A DNA stretch of 50,684 nucleotides from the NCBI GenBank assembly GCA_016342655.1, contig JAEINL010000020.1:1-50684 (forward strand), in the 5' to 3' direction. The DNA comes from Sphaerochaeta sp. (GTDB lineage: Bacteria; Spirochaetota; Spirochaetia; Sphaerochaetales; Sphaerochaetaceae). This document shows, one piece after another, positions 7,838 through 15,909 of the stretch (positions are counted from its first letter, which is position 1; the number at the start of each line of letters is the position of its first letter). A program made the translations under genes and the position numbers. The notes under the pieces are model-generated. The model was not told where the DNA came from, did no database searches, and worked only from the letters and a program-made list of their open reading frames with translations.

Positions 7838-9154
7838 TTACTTGTAGAAGCGAGCAAGAACAGCGTTGATATTATTTGTTCCCTTACTGAAGGCATCGGC
7901 AAAGCTAGCATGCCCATTCAGAATGGCGTCAATGGTTCCGTTGAGCCCGAGGGTCTCGGACCCACCGTAGCCTCTCCATTCACTCCAACCCATGGTAAAG
8001 GAGTTCTTCATAGGGCCTGCGGCCTGTCTGATAAGAAGATTCATGTCCTTCCCGGGCTGTTTGTTTGGATCGGCGAACAGGGGATCTTCTGCGAGCTTCT
8101 TTGCAGAGGGGATCTTTCCTGCCATGTAGACATCAAGGTCGAGTCCTTCACCTGCTATATACCTGGCGAATTTCCACGCCATTTCAGGATTCTTTGTATT
8201 GGGAGCTATGGCGTAGCTGTCGGGCCAACCATAGGCCATGTCTCTCGAGCCATTGGGGCCGACAGGAACTTCGACCATTCCCCATCTCATGTCATCGCCA
8301 AGGTTCTTTCTGAAGATATCGACGAACCAGGAACCATCAACCCACATTGCAGCAACACCTTGGGGGAATACATCCTGCTGTTGGAAGGAGGTCATGTCCT
8401 TCTGGGCAGGAGCTACCTTATCGACCAGCACAAGATCAGTGAGCATTTTGATTGCATCCATGGCATTCTTGTCAGGAGCAAAGCGCATGGTCTTGTTGTC
8501 GACTAAGTTCCCGTTGTTTCCAAACACCCAAGGTTCGATGTGGGCATATCGGCCATAGAACCAGAATCCCCACTGGTCGATCTTTCCATCTTTGTTCTTG
8601 TCAATGGTTAGCTTCTTGGCAGCGTTTTTAAATTCATTCCAAGTCCATTTATCGGTGGGATATGCCAACCCTGCTGCATCGAAGGCGTCCTTGTTGTAGT
8701 AGAGGACTGTGGTAACCAGTGCGAATGGAATGGCATAATAACTGTCAGTCCCACTGGTGGCTTTGTTTGTATCGAATATGGATGTATAAAACACGTCGAA
8801 GGTGTCATCCTTCTGGATGAACTCATCAAGGTTGTATAACAGGCCGGCCTTTGCCCACTCTTCAAGGTAGCCAGAGCTCATGGTGAATACATCAGGAAGC
8901 TTGTTCTGGTTTGCCTGGATACGGATTTTAGTCCAATACTCTTTGGTCCCGACCATAGTATTGTTGATCTTGACCCCTGGGTTTTCAGCCTCAAAGGTAG
9001 CTATGATCGTCTTGTTCTGCTCGGTCATATCAGGGTCCCAGGTCCACCAGTCAAGGACTATCTCCTTGTCCATAGTGGCTGCCTCTTTGGTTCCAGCAGC
9101 GAATAGAGTGCTGAAAACCAACAAGACCAGCAGGATAGCTAGTAGTTTCTTCAT
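7838..9154 (-). CDS. extracellular solute-binding protein (SBP_bac_1) of sugar ABC transporter
   Basis: A 438-residue protein with a clear Sec signal peptide (about residues 1-21, ending L-F-A-A-G), followed directly by T-K-E-A, a mature start seen often in Sphaerochaeta and Treponema binding proteins. No lipobox Cys is present, so it should be a soluble periplasmic protein. The body matches family-1 sugar-binding proteins (D-W-W-T-W near the start, Y-A-I-P-F-A, and W-K-F-A-R-Y-I-A-G near residue 330). A strong ribosome site, AAGGAG, lies 8 nt from the ATG. It sits between the HAD phosphatase (19 nt upstream) and the permeases. The substrate is not evident. The glycosidase in the operon suggests a phosphodiester-linked sugar. 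Confidence 0.9.
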   Translation of the reverse strand: MKKLLAILLVLLVFSTLFAAGTKEAATMDKEIVLDWWTWDPDMTEQNKTIIATFEAENPGVKINNTMVGTKEYWTKIRIQANQNKLPDVFTMSSGYLEEWAKAGLLYNLDEFIQKDDTFDVFYTSIFDTNKATSGTDSYYAIPFALVTTVLYYNKDAFDAAGLAYPTDKWTWNEFKNAAKKLTIDKNKDGKIDQWGFWFYGRYAHIEPWVFGNNGNLVDNKTMRFAPDKNAMDAIKMLTDLVLVDKVAPAQKDMTSFQQQDVFPQGVAAMWVDGSWFVDIFRKNLGDDMRWGMVEVPVGPNGSRDMAYGWPDSYAIAPNTKNPEMAWKFARYIAGEGLDLDVYMAGKIPSAKKLAEDPLFADPNKQPGKDMNLLIRQAAGPMKNSFTMGWSEWRGYGGSETLGLNGTIDAILNGHASFADAFSKGTNNINAVLARFYK

Positions 9155-9173
9155 ACCGTTTTCTCCTTTTTCG

Positions 9174-9839
9174 TTACGAAATGCTTATATCCAAGGCGCA
9201 GGCCAGCTGCGCTATATCGCTTACAAAAAGACTACCATCGATGCCCTGTGCCAGGAGGGCATCAGAGCCCCTATACCCCCATGTGGCCAGGTATATCCTA
9301 TCGGCAACCCCTTTGGCTGTTTCGTAATCTATCTCCGTATCTCCGACATAGATGAGTTCTTCAGACGATCTGAGGGAGGATTTGAAGTCCAAGAGGGAGC
9401 TTGCATCTGGTTTTGGCTCAAAACCAGAATCAATCCCATACACCCGGGAAAAAGTGATTGAGGGAAAGTGTACAGCAAGGATCTTTTGTGTCAGATCAAC
9501 ATGCTTGTTTGAGATGATGCCAATGGGTATGCCTTGACCTTGAATCGCTTCCAACAGGGAGCATATGCCTGGGAAAGGCACAGATAATCTGGCTGGTTCA
9601 TCCGTGTAGAGAGCGAACATATCGGCCTCGAGTTGGTCCTTCTCCTCCCTACTCCAAGAGGGCACCCTTTTCCCAAGGGTAAGGGAAAACATGGAAGCAA
9701 GACCCTTTCCAGCTAGAGAGAGATTCTCTTGACGATCGGTGAGGGGAAGACCATGCTTAAGCAATACCGTATTGATGGCGGCAAGGAGATCTGGGGTACT
9801 ATCAATGAGGGTTCCATCGAGATCGAATACAATGCCCAT
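9174..9839 (-). CDS. HAD superfamily phosphatase (Gph/PGP-like)
   Basis: A 221-residue HAD hydrolase: motif I F-D-L-D-G-T-L-I-D at residues 5-13 with the nucleophile Asp, motif II I-I-S-N-K-H near 112-117, a Lys within the following region, and motif IV Y-V-G-D-T-E-I-D-Y-E near 166-175. A helical cap lies between motifs I and II, as in phosphoglycolate phosphatase and beta-phosphoglucomutase relatives. It is the first gene of the operon, with AGGAG 7 nt before the ATG and a leader of roughly 88 nt. In this context it may dephosphorylate the phosphomonoester released by the phosphodiester glycosidase (inference); a housekeeping phosphoglycolate role is the alternative. Confidence 0.82.
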   Translation of the reverse strand: MGIVFDLDGTLIDSTPDLLAAINTVLLKHGLPLTDRQENLSLAGKGLASMFSLTLGKRVPSWSREEKDQLEADMFALYTDEPARLSVPFPGICSLLEAIQGQGIPIGIISNKHVDLTQKILAVHFPSITFSRVYGIDSGFEPKPDASSLLDFKSSLRSSEELIYVGDTEIDYETAKGVADRIYLATWGYRGSDALLAQGIDGSLFVSDIAQLACALDISIS

Positions 9840-9933
9840 GATACGCTCCTACACAAAATAGAATCAGAGCGGTTAGCAACAAGCGATGGAAATACAGTAG
9901 GAAACAAGTCAAACCAATTAATCCATCGGTTGT

Positions 9934-9962
9934 ATTATCTCACGGGATAGGGTATCTGTCAA
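9934..9962 (-). promoter_or_regulatory. sigma70-type promoter of the sugar-transport operon
   Basis: On the - strand, a consensus TTGACA (9957-9962) is followed after exactly 17 bp by GATAAT (9934-9939). It reads into the HAD, binding-protein, permease, glycosidase and ROK genes. The spacer holds an imperfect repeat of TATCCC/ATACCC that might be part of an operator. Confidence 0.75.
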
Positions 9963-10044
9963 ACTCTTCTCTAGCCATATTGGAATATTAGGAAATTTTC
10001 TTTGATTGTCTTTTGCCTATAACTCTGCTACCATTGGGTTACTT

Positions 10045-10062
10045 CAGAGGTCAGTACCTCTG
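10045..10062 (+). other. stem-loop in the leader of manC
   Basis: CAGAGGT (10045-10051) pairs perfectly with ACCTCTG (10056-10062) around a 4-nt loop, ending about 22 nt before the first possible start codon. It may be part of the 5' leader or an operator. No convincing promoter pair was found upstream on the + strand. Confidence 0.35.
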
Positions 10063-10083
10063 GAAATACCCTAGGGAAAGAGA

Positions 10084-11448
10084 GTGCCTATGAAATCCAT
10101 ACTATTGGCTGGAGGTTCTGGAACCAGGCTCTGGCCCCTGAGCCGTAGTACATACCCCAAGCAGTTCGTCAAGTTTCCAGGGATGGAATATACCCTGTTT
10201 CAAATGGTCTATACCCGTTGTCTGGCCCTTTCAAAACCAGAAGAAATCTATGTTGTCTCCAATTCGGCGTATGAAGCCTTGCTGTATGCACAGATTGAAG
10301 AGCTTGGCATCAAGGTATACCCCCATACAATCCTATTGGAACCCATAGCACGGAATACCCTTCCCGCCATCTATTATGGCGTGAAGGAGATTCAGAAAGG
10401 CGGTGATGATGTGGTTGCAGTATTTCCCAGTGACCATCTTATCCGCGATCCTGAATCCTTCACTTCCCAGATAAAGAAAGCAATACCTCAGACTGGAAAA
10501 AACATCATTACCTTTGGTATTACCCCTACGTCCCCTGAAACCGCCTACGGCTATATCAAAGGGGGGAAGCCCCTCTCTGATGGGGCTTTCATGGTCGATC
10601 AGTTCAAGGAAAAACCCAACCTGGCCCTTGCCCAGGAGTATGTGAAAAACGGCTACTTCTGGAACAGTGGCATGTTCATGTTCCGCACTGACCTGTTCAG
10701 TGAACAGGTACGCCTTCATGCCCCTGAGGTATATGAAGCTTTTGCTTCAGGTACCGTAGAGGAATCCTTCCAAAAGACACCAAAAATCTCCATCGACTAC
10801 GGGGTGCTGGAGAAAACAGATTGCATTGCAGTACTTCCCCTGCAGATAGTGTGGAATGACTTGGGTAGCTTTACTGCTTTTGACTGCGAATATGAGCAAT
10901 TCAAGGATTCTCAGGGCAATATCAGGTTCCATGATGACCTCTTCATTGATTCCTCAAAAAACCTCGTCTATTCCGACAAGCATAAGATAACAGCAGTCAT
11001 CGGCTTGGATAACATCGTCATCGTAGACCAAAGCGATGCCTTGCTGGTCTGTGCAAAGGATGCGGCACAACAAGTCAAGGGTGTTGTTGACCACCTGAAG
11101 AGTCTTAATGACAAGCGTTCTGAAAGCTCTGATTTTGGGTATTTCCCCTGGGGAACCCAGCAGACTCTTTCTTCTGATATCTCCTGGGTGTTCCAAAAGT
11201 TCACCATCACCAAGGCCTGTGCCTTGGCCTATGAGAAGCATGATACCTATTCTGACCAATGGACAGTCGTGCATGGATCAGTATCCTTGTCTGGCAAGGA
11301 TACTGATTGTCTGTATAAGGCAGGGGACAGTTTTACCCTTGAGCAGAAGGGCTTGGTAACATTTGACATCCTGGAACCAGAGACGGAACTGTTAGTTTTG
11401 AGAATGAATTCTGAACCAATCTGTATCTATGGCAAGGAAGAGCGTTGA
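10084..11448 (+). CDS. manC: mannose-1-phosphate guanylyltransferase (ManC-like), degenerate isomerase domain
   Basis: A 454-residue protein with the N-terminal GDP-mannose pyrophosphorylase signature L-A-G-G-S-G-T-R-L-W-P-L-S-R, then P-K-Q-F, and F-P-S-D-H and E-K-P further on. It makes GDP-mannose from mannose-1-phosphate and GTP. The C-terminal part (about 345-450) follows the type II phosphomannose isomerase cupin (P-W-G, W-T-V-V-H-G). However, the H-x-H-R-x-E-H metal motif is replaced by K-H-D-T-Y-S-D-Q and the later His is absent, so isomerase activity is doubtful. The start may be GTG 10084 (AGGG 7 nt upstream) or ATG 10090. It stands alone on the + strand, divergent from the transport operon and convergent with the glycan cluster. 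Confidence 0.85.
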   Translation: MPMKSILLAGGSGTRLWPLSRSTYPKQFVKFPGMEYTLFQMVYTRCLALSKPEEIYVVSNSAYEALLYAQIEELGIKVYPHTILLEPIARNTLPAIYYGVKEIQKGGDDVVAVFPSDHLIRDPESFTSQIKKAIPQTGKNIITFGITPTSPETAYGYIKGGKPLSDGAFMVDQFKEKPNLALAQEYVKNGYFWNSGMFMFRTDLFSEQVRLHAPEVYEAFASGTVEESFQKTPKISIDYGVLEKTDCIAVLPLQIVWNDLGSFTAFDCEYEQFKDSQGNIRFHDDLFIDSSKNLVYSDKHKITAVIGLDNIVIVDQSDALLVCAKDAAQQVKGVVDHLKSLNDKRSESSDFGYFPWGTQQTLSSDISWVFQKFTITKACALAYEKHDTYSDQWTVVHGSVSLSGKDTDCLYKAGDSFTLEQKGLVTFDILEPETELLVLRMNSEPICIYGKEER

Positions 11449-11575
11449 GTTTGCCCTCACTGCGTAGGCCTTCACTTAGAATGAAGGGTTCTGCTCCAAG
11501 ATGATGCGCTGTCCCATGAGTTACTTCATACTTACAATGAAAGGTATCAATACCCCAGGGCAAGCCCTGGATCCA

Positions 11576-11594
11576 GGAGGCGTTGCCTCCTTTT
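11576..11594 (+). terminator. rho-independent terminator of manC
   Basis: GGAGGC (11576-11581), a 3-nt loop and GCCTCC (11585-11590) are followed by TTTT on the + strand. It is preceded by a second 7-bp stem at 11555-11570. Confidence 0.6.
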
Positions 11595-11710
11595 CCGCCC
11601 CAAGGGACGGGGTATCTCACCTTGCTTTCCCGGCACTCGCTCGGTAATGGAAGCATGGTAATGCTTGTGCTACTCTCACTTCGTTGGGGAATCACAATTA
11701 TGCCTCAAGA

Positions 11711-11748
11711 CACCAAGGGGGAACCTGTCCCCAGATTCCCCCTTGGTG
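11711..11748. terminator. long hairpin between convergent transcription units
   Basis: CACCAAGGGGGAA (11711-11723) pairs perfectly with TTCCCCCTTGGTG (11736-11748), with an inner CTG/CAG. It lies 52 nt beyond the end of the glycan gene run and closely resembles the hairpin at 3426-3455. It probably works as a bidirectional terminator. Confidence 0.6.
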
Positions 11749-11799
11749 TTTCATTCTCATTACTGTACTTTTCTTAGCTACCCTACCACAACGGAATTG

Positions 11800-13620
11800 T
11801 TATCTGTCCATCTCCTGGAGCGCCTTAACAAGCTTTCCATTGTCAGCTTCATCACGAACAGCCAGTCTTATGAACTGCTTGGGAGCTATGCCCTTCTTAG
11901 TTGACAAGTCCTTGATAAAAATATTGTGCTTATCAAAAAGCTCAACTGCCAAATCAAAGGATCTTTTACCTCCTAAAACTTCACACATAATGTAGTTCGC
12001 CTGTGAAGGAAGGGCTTTCAGATAGCTGATCGTTCCTAAATCCTGCATCAGGCTCTTTCTTGCCTGGATAATCGAAGTAAGGGAGGATGCATACTGGGCC
12101 TTGTACTTATTCCATATCTGCATGAAGAACTCCCCGTAGGAGTTGATGTTCCAGATGGAGACTTGCTTTGCAATCTTAGCCAATACCTCTTTATCGGTTG
12201 TAGCGAGAATCCCAAGCCGTACTCCAGGAACCCCGTAAGACTTGGAAATACTTTTTATCACGACCAAGTTGGAATATTGCTCAAGTACGCTTTGATCCAA
12301 GAGAGAGACCTCATCTTTCGAATCAACAAAATCGCTGAATGACTCGTCGACAATGAGGGTTATGGTTCTCTCTTGAGCCCAGGATACGAGTCTGAGGACT
12401 TCTGCATAGGGAATGTAGTTTCCTGAGGGATTATCAGGATTGATCAGAAGCAGGGTCGAAAGATCCTTGTCAGAAAAATAGGTAATTAAATCATCGACAG
12501 TGTAGGAGAAATCTTTGTCTTCTACTGTATAGACACAAAGCTGTTCAGCTTTACACCGGTTACGGTACTCGTCAAACGAGGGAGATACCATACCAATGCG
12601 ACCTTCTGTCATCTCTATGAGACCCTTGATGAGTTCAGCAGCCCCATTCCCTACGATGACATTGCTAGCATGCAATCCATAGTAGTTGGCAGCAAGAAGG
12701 TTGTTCACCTTCTGCCCTGATGGATATGCACGCAGAAGGACATCAAAGCTCGCCTGCATCTCCTCTACCAGCTTGGTGGGAGGGTAATAGGGATTGACCA
12801 GATAACAATAGTCCAAGAGATTAGGATATCTCCAATACCCCCCATACCTGCTACAAAGCTTGTTGTATCGATCTGAGGGGTCCTTTGCAAACATGCTTTC
12901 TGCAATATCAAGGTCTTGCACGTCATCTATCTCATACCATTTCTTACCTTCAAGGACCAAGGCTTTAATCTCAGGCTTGTCCAAGAGAGCAATGACTTTC
13001 AGTACCTGCTCATAATACTCGTTGTCACCCAAGGCCTTGCTATAGGCTTCAAGGAAGGGTACATAATGGCTATTGGAAAACTCCTTGCTGAACTTATAGA
13101 TATTGACCGTCTTATAATAGTGGTGAACATTGCTGAAGCAAAAATGGTTCTTGTCCAAAAAGCTGATGATATTTTGTTCCTCATCCAAGGTTATGACAGT
13201 GCCATCCATCCAGCTCTCATATTTTGCTACCAAGGCAAGGCTTGGATAAGGATTCTCTATTAGGCTTTCAAGCACCCCGTCTTCAATGATGAGGTCAGAC
13301 TCGAGAAGAAGAGTATCCTGTTCAAGAAGATATTCCTTGGCAAGGAAAAGAGAGTAGATGTTGTTAGTCTTGTCATAGATCGGGTTATCAACAAAGACAA
13401 TGGGGGTTGTAATGTTCAAGGTACTGATATACCTGATCAGCTTCTGTCCCATATACCCCACTACAATGACAATCCTATCCAAGCCCTGGCTATCGAGTTG
13501 TCGCAACCCTCGCTCTATGAGCGTCTCACCATTAACCTTCACCATGCATTTGGTATTATCTGCAGTAAGGTCCTTCAATCTTTTTCCCATACCTGCGGCC
13601 AAAATTATTGCTTGCATCAT
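11800..13620 (-). CDS. bifunctional cytidylyltransferase / class I aminotransferase (PntC-AEPT-like)
   Basis: A 606-residue fusion. Residues 3-240 are a LicC/PntC-type nucleotidyltransferase (I-I-L-A-A-G-M-G-K-R-L at 5-15, K-C-M-V-K-V near 24-29, and W-Y-E-I-D-D at 228-233). Residues 250-606 are a fold-type-I PLP aminotransferase with N-P-D-N-P-S-G at 394-400, Asp425 and the Schiff-base Lys460 in S-I-S-K-S-Y. Treponema denticola has a comparable cytidylyltransferase fused to 2-aminoethylphosphonate transaminase, used to make CMP-activated phosphonoalkylamines. The next gene upstream is licD, whose products transfer such CDP/CMP-activated headgroups to glycans. A choline-phosphate or amino-alcohol role is the alternative. 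No PEP mutase is in the window. ATG 13617 fits the GGGAG site better than 13620. Confidence 0.72.
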   Translation of the reverse strand: MMQAIILAAGMGKRLKDLTADNTKCMVKVNGETLIERGLRQLDSQGLDRIVIVVGYMGQKLIRYISTLNITTPIVFVDNPIYDKTNNIYSLFLAKEYLLEQDTLLLESDLIIEDGVLESLIENPYPSLALVAKYESWMDGTVITLDEEQNIISFLDKNHFCFSNVHHYYKTVNIYKFSKEFSNSHYVPFLEAYSKALGDNEYYEQVLKVIALLDKPEIKALVLEGKKWYEIDDVQDLDIAESMFAKDPSDRYNKLCSRYGGYWRYPNLLDYCYLVNPYYPPTKLVEEMQASFDVLLRAYPSGQKVNNLLAANYYGLHASNVIVGNGAAELIKGLIEMTEGRIGMVSPSFDEYRNRCKAEQLCVYTVEDKDFSYTVDDLITYFSDKDLSTLLLINPDNPSGNYIPYAEVLRLVSWAQERTITLIVDESFSDFVDSKDEVSLLDQSVLEQYSNLVVIKSISKSYGVPGVRLGILATTDKEVLAKIAKQVSIWNINSYGEFFMQIWNKYKAQYASSLTSIIQARKSLMQDLGTISYLKALPSQANYIMCEVLGGKRSFDLAVELFDKHNIFIKDLSTKKGIAPKQFIRLAVRDEADNGKLVKALQEMDR

Positions 13621-13736
13621 ACTCTCCCGTTACCAATGTATTCCTGAAATATATAGTTAGTAGGAAACCCAATACTATGGAGTATATACCAAAGCGACTC
13701 GTCGTTGGGCAAAAGCCCAAAGATGAGCTACAATTC

Positions 13737-14534
13737 CTATTTCTCTTGTTTCCATCCAACCTTATAGCGATGCTCCGAAGCTTGTTGTTCAATCGGGGGC
13801 AGTTTCAAGTAATCACCATACAATCCTGTCAGATTTGACTCGTAATCTGAAATAGCATAAAACGAAGCGTCCTCAAATTCGAGCAAGACTGGATGTTCAA
13901 AAGAAGATCGGGCGATTGTAACCAACTTCGCTTCACCAACCATAACAGCAACGTCTTTGCTAGTTTCATACGGGTAGAGGAGACAGTTCCGTTCCAAGGC
14001 TTTGATCACTTTCCTCACAGGGAAGAAGAGAGCTACCCCACGGGCTACCAATAATAGCAAGTCTTTAGGTATGCTCCATTCCCTGGAAAGATAATACTTC
14101 ATGCTCATATGAAGCTTATACAGAAATTTCTGCCTCTTATACAAGAGAACCTGCTCTCTCTTATCTGGAGGGAGGCCATCGACTGGGAAGATGTCTATAA
14201 AGACACCCATGTCTGGATAGGTATTACGAAGAGTCTCTTGAAGATATGTACGCGTATCATACACCTTTGCATACGGGTAACAGTACGCAGGGTCCAAGGA
14301 GGATGAGACAACCTTATAGTGCTCACTCTGGAAGGATTGGATAAAAATATCATAATCAGGTCGAGGCATGATGAGGTCGATGTCATCATCCCAAGGGATG
14401 AAGCCCTTATGGCGCACTGCACCAAGAAGGGTCCCATACCCCAAAGAATAGGTAATATCGTGAGCAAGACAAAAAGCATGGATCTCTTTCATCATATCCA
14501 GCTCAAGGTGTTTCATTTCATCCAAGTTAATCAT
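13737..14534 (-). CDS. licD: LicD family phosphotransferase
   Basis: About 265 residues with the LicD core: Y-G-T-L-L-G-A-V-R-H-K-G-F-I-P-W-D-D-D-I-D followed by M-P-R-P-D-Y. The clustered Asp residues are the metal and nucleotide-binding site of this nucleotidyltransferase-like fold. LicD enzymes move phosphocholine (or related phospho/phosphono groups) from a CDP/CMP carrier to a surface sugar. I chose ATG 14534, preceded by GAGGAA. An upstream in-frame ATG at 14558 would add 8 residues, and the small TACACCT/AGGTGTA palindrome at 14554-14570 overlaps that upstream start. It follows the CDP-glycerol-type transferase gene and precedes the cytidylyltransferase fusion, which probably supplies its donor. 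Confidence 0.85.
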   Translation of the reverse strand: MINLDEMKHLELDMMKEIHAFCLAHDITYSLGYGTLLGAVRHKGFIPWDDDIDLIMPRPDYDIFIQSFQSEHYKVVSSSLDPAYCYPYAKVYDTRTYLQETLRNTYPDMGVFIDIFPVDGLPPDKREQVLLYKRQKFLYKLHMSMKYYLSREWSIPKDLLLLVARGVALFFPVRKVIKALERNCLLYPYETSKDVAVMVGEAKLVTIARSSFEHPVLLEFEDASFYAISDYESNLTGLYGDYLKLPPIEQQASEHRYKVGWKQEK

Positions 14535-14663
14535 AAAAAATGCTACTTCCTCATACACCTAAAAGGTGTATTAAGATAGTAGCATAGAACAAAGATCTTA
14601 GTCTAAAATTGGTATGGATTCTTTGCCAAATTCCAAAAAGGAAATGATGATGGCAACAAATTC

Positions 14664-15884
14664 TTATGATAGCCCCTTCTGCTTCTCCAGCAGAAAATCT
14701 ACAACCCGCTCCCCACTCTTTCCCCGATACTGCCACGCTGTGTCCTTGGCTTTTCTTCGATTCTCAGTCAGCACCTTGCTCTGACATGCATCAAGCAAGA
14801 CTTGCCTGATGACAGGAAAACTCTCCGGCTTGAGTTCAAGGCCTATCTCATCCAGTACCCTGAACTTCCAGGGCTCCTCTTCAATGTCATAGGAGTCATA
14901 AGGCATTGCATCGAAGTCTGACTTCACATACATACAAGGCCGGTCAAAAAGAAACGTGTAGTCAAAGATTACCCCAGAGAAGTCTGAGAGCATGATGTCT
15001 GAGCGTGATAGGGATCCAAGATTCTCCCGGTTGAAGTCCCACTCTAGATTTGACTTCTGCTCATACCGTTTCTTCAGATGCTCAAGCATGTCCTTCTCTG
15101 ACTGTGCAGACTGGGGATGGGGACGGACTATGATGGTGAAGCCAGTCTCTACCAAGGGATCGAGAAGCTCCTGCCCATACCGAGAAAGGATGCCACTCTT
15201 CCCCCAGGATGGGGCTACAAGGACCGTGAAGGGATGCTCTTCCTCAATCTTGAGTGACGACACCTTCTCTGCAAGGACATCCAGATAGGGGCATCCTACA
15301 ACTTCAAGCTCTTTCACCTGTATCCCCCGTTGGCCTTCCAGCAATCTGATATGGGCTTTCTGGTATTCACCGGAAAGTAGCACCGAATCAAAATAATCCA
15401 GACCAAAGAGACGGTAGCTGGTAGCATCGTCAACAGCGTGCATGAGGTGGGAGTAATGCTTCACGCCCCTGGAACGTTTGAGTTGGTATACATCAAGACC
15501 GGGGGTGGTCATGAGGCATACATCCGCCTCAAGGAAGTTGAGGCGGGTGAATGCCTTGTTTCCCTCCCCTATGAACTCTGGCCTAACATAGGTGTACTGT
15601 TCTGAAAAGACAGGATCCTTCTCTGAGGAAGTATAGAACACTACAGGCACCTGTCTCTTCTCAAACTCCTCTACAATCGGCTTGAAGACATTCCAGTACC
15701 GGTCTCCTTCAGAGTAGATGACGAAGGGATAGCGGTCCCCATTGGCTACTGCCTTTCCTCCTGAAAGTACAAACTTCAACTTTAGGAAGGCCGCTTTACC
15801 GACAAAGTAGAGCATTGTCACCAAGCCTATGACAATGGAGAAAAGCATGCTTCCCGTACCGGGGTCTATATAGAATACCATCAT
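14664..15884 (-). CDS. CDP-glycerol glycerophosphotransferase-like protein (TagB/TagF family)
   Basis: A 406-residue protein with an N-terminal membrane anchor (about residues 10-35) and a GT-B-type Glyphos_transf domain. Recognisable parts are H-A-V-D-D-A, a V-A-P-S-W-G-K-S-G strand-loop, R-P-H-P-Q and the S-D-I-M-L-S-D-F-S-G-V-I-F-D-Y motif that holds the donor-site residues. Family members transfer glycerol phosphate (or ribitol or hexose phosphate) from a CDP donor to teichoic-acid-like or capsular chains. AAGGAAG lies about 9 nt upstream of the start. It lies 25 nt after the YidC-sulfatase gene. No CDP-glycerol synthase (tagD) is in the window, so the donor is unproven. Confidence 0.8.
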   Translation of the reverse strand: MMVFYIDPGTGSMLFSIVIGLVTMLYFVGKAAFLKLKFVLSGGKAVANGDRYPFVIYSEGDRYWNVFKPIVEEFEKRQVPVVFYTSSEKDPVFSEQYTYVRPEFIGEGNKAFTRLNFLEADVCLMTTPGLDVYQLKRSRGVKHYSHLMHAVDDATSYRLFGLDYFDSVLLSGEYQKAHIRLLEGQRGIQVKELEVVGCPYLDVLAEKVSSLKIEEEHPFTVLVAPSWGKSGILSRYGQELLDPLVETGFTIIVRPHPQSAQSEKDMLEHLKKRYEQKSNLEWDFNRENLGSLSRSDIMLSDFSGVIFDYTFLFDRPCMYVKSDFDAMPYDSYDIEEEPWKFRVLDEIGLELKPESFPVIRQVLLDACQSKVLTENRRKAKDTAWQYRGKSGERVVDFLLEKQKGLS

Positions 15885-15909
15885 CTTATAATACTTCCTT
15901 ACTCAGTTC

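Larger units (their letters stand above)
11449..11799. other. gene-free, stem-loop-rich region between convergent genes
   Basis: This 350-base gap has no supported ORF but many short inverted repeats: CCTTCA/TGAAGG at 11469-11487, GGTAT/ATACC at 11543-11554, CCAGGGC/GCCCTGG at 11555-11570, GGAGGC/GCCTCC at 11576-11590 and a 13-bp stem at 11711-11748. The first module resembles a second one near 11524-11542 (both contain a CTTA-AATGAA core). It is more GC-rich than the neighbouring glycan genes. Convergent terminators explain part of it. A decayed mobile-element end or structured RNA is possible. Confidence 0.45.

Noticed and set aside
7838-9154. Solute-binding protein as a lipoprotein
   Set aside because: The signal peptide has no Cys near the cleavage point; it ends in A-A-G-T-K-E, so a soluble protein is more likely.
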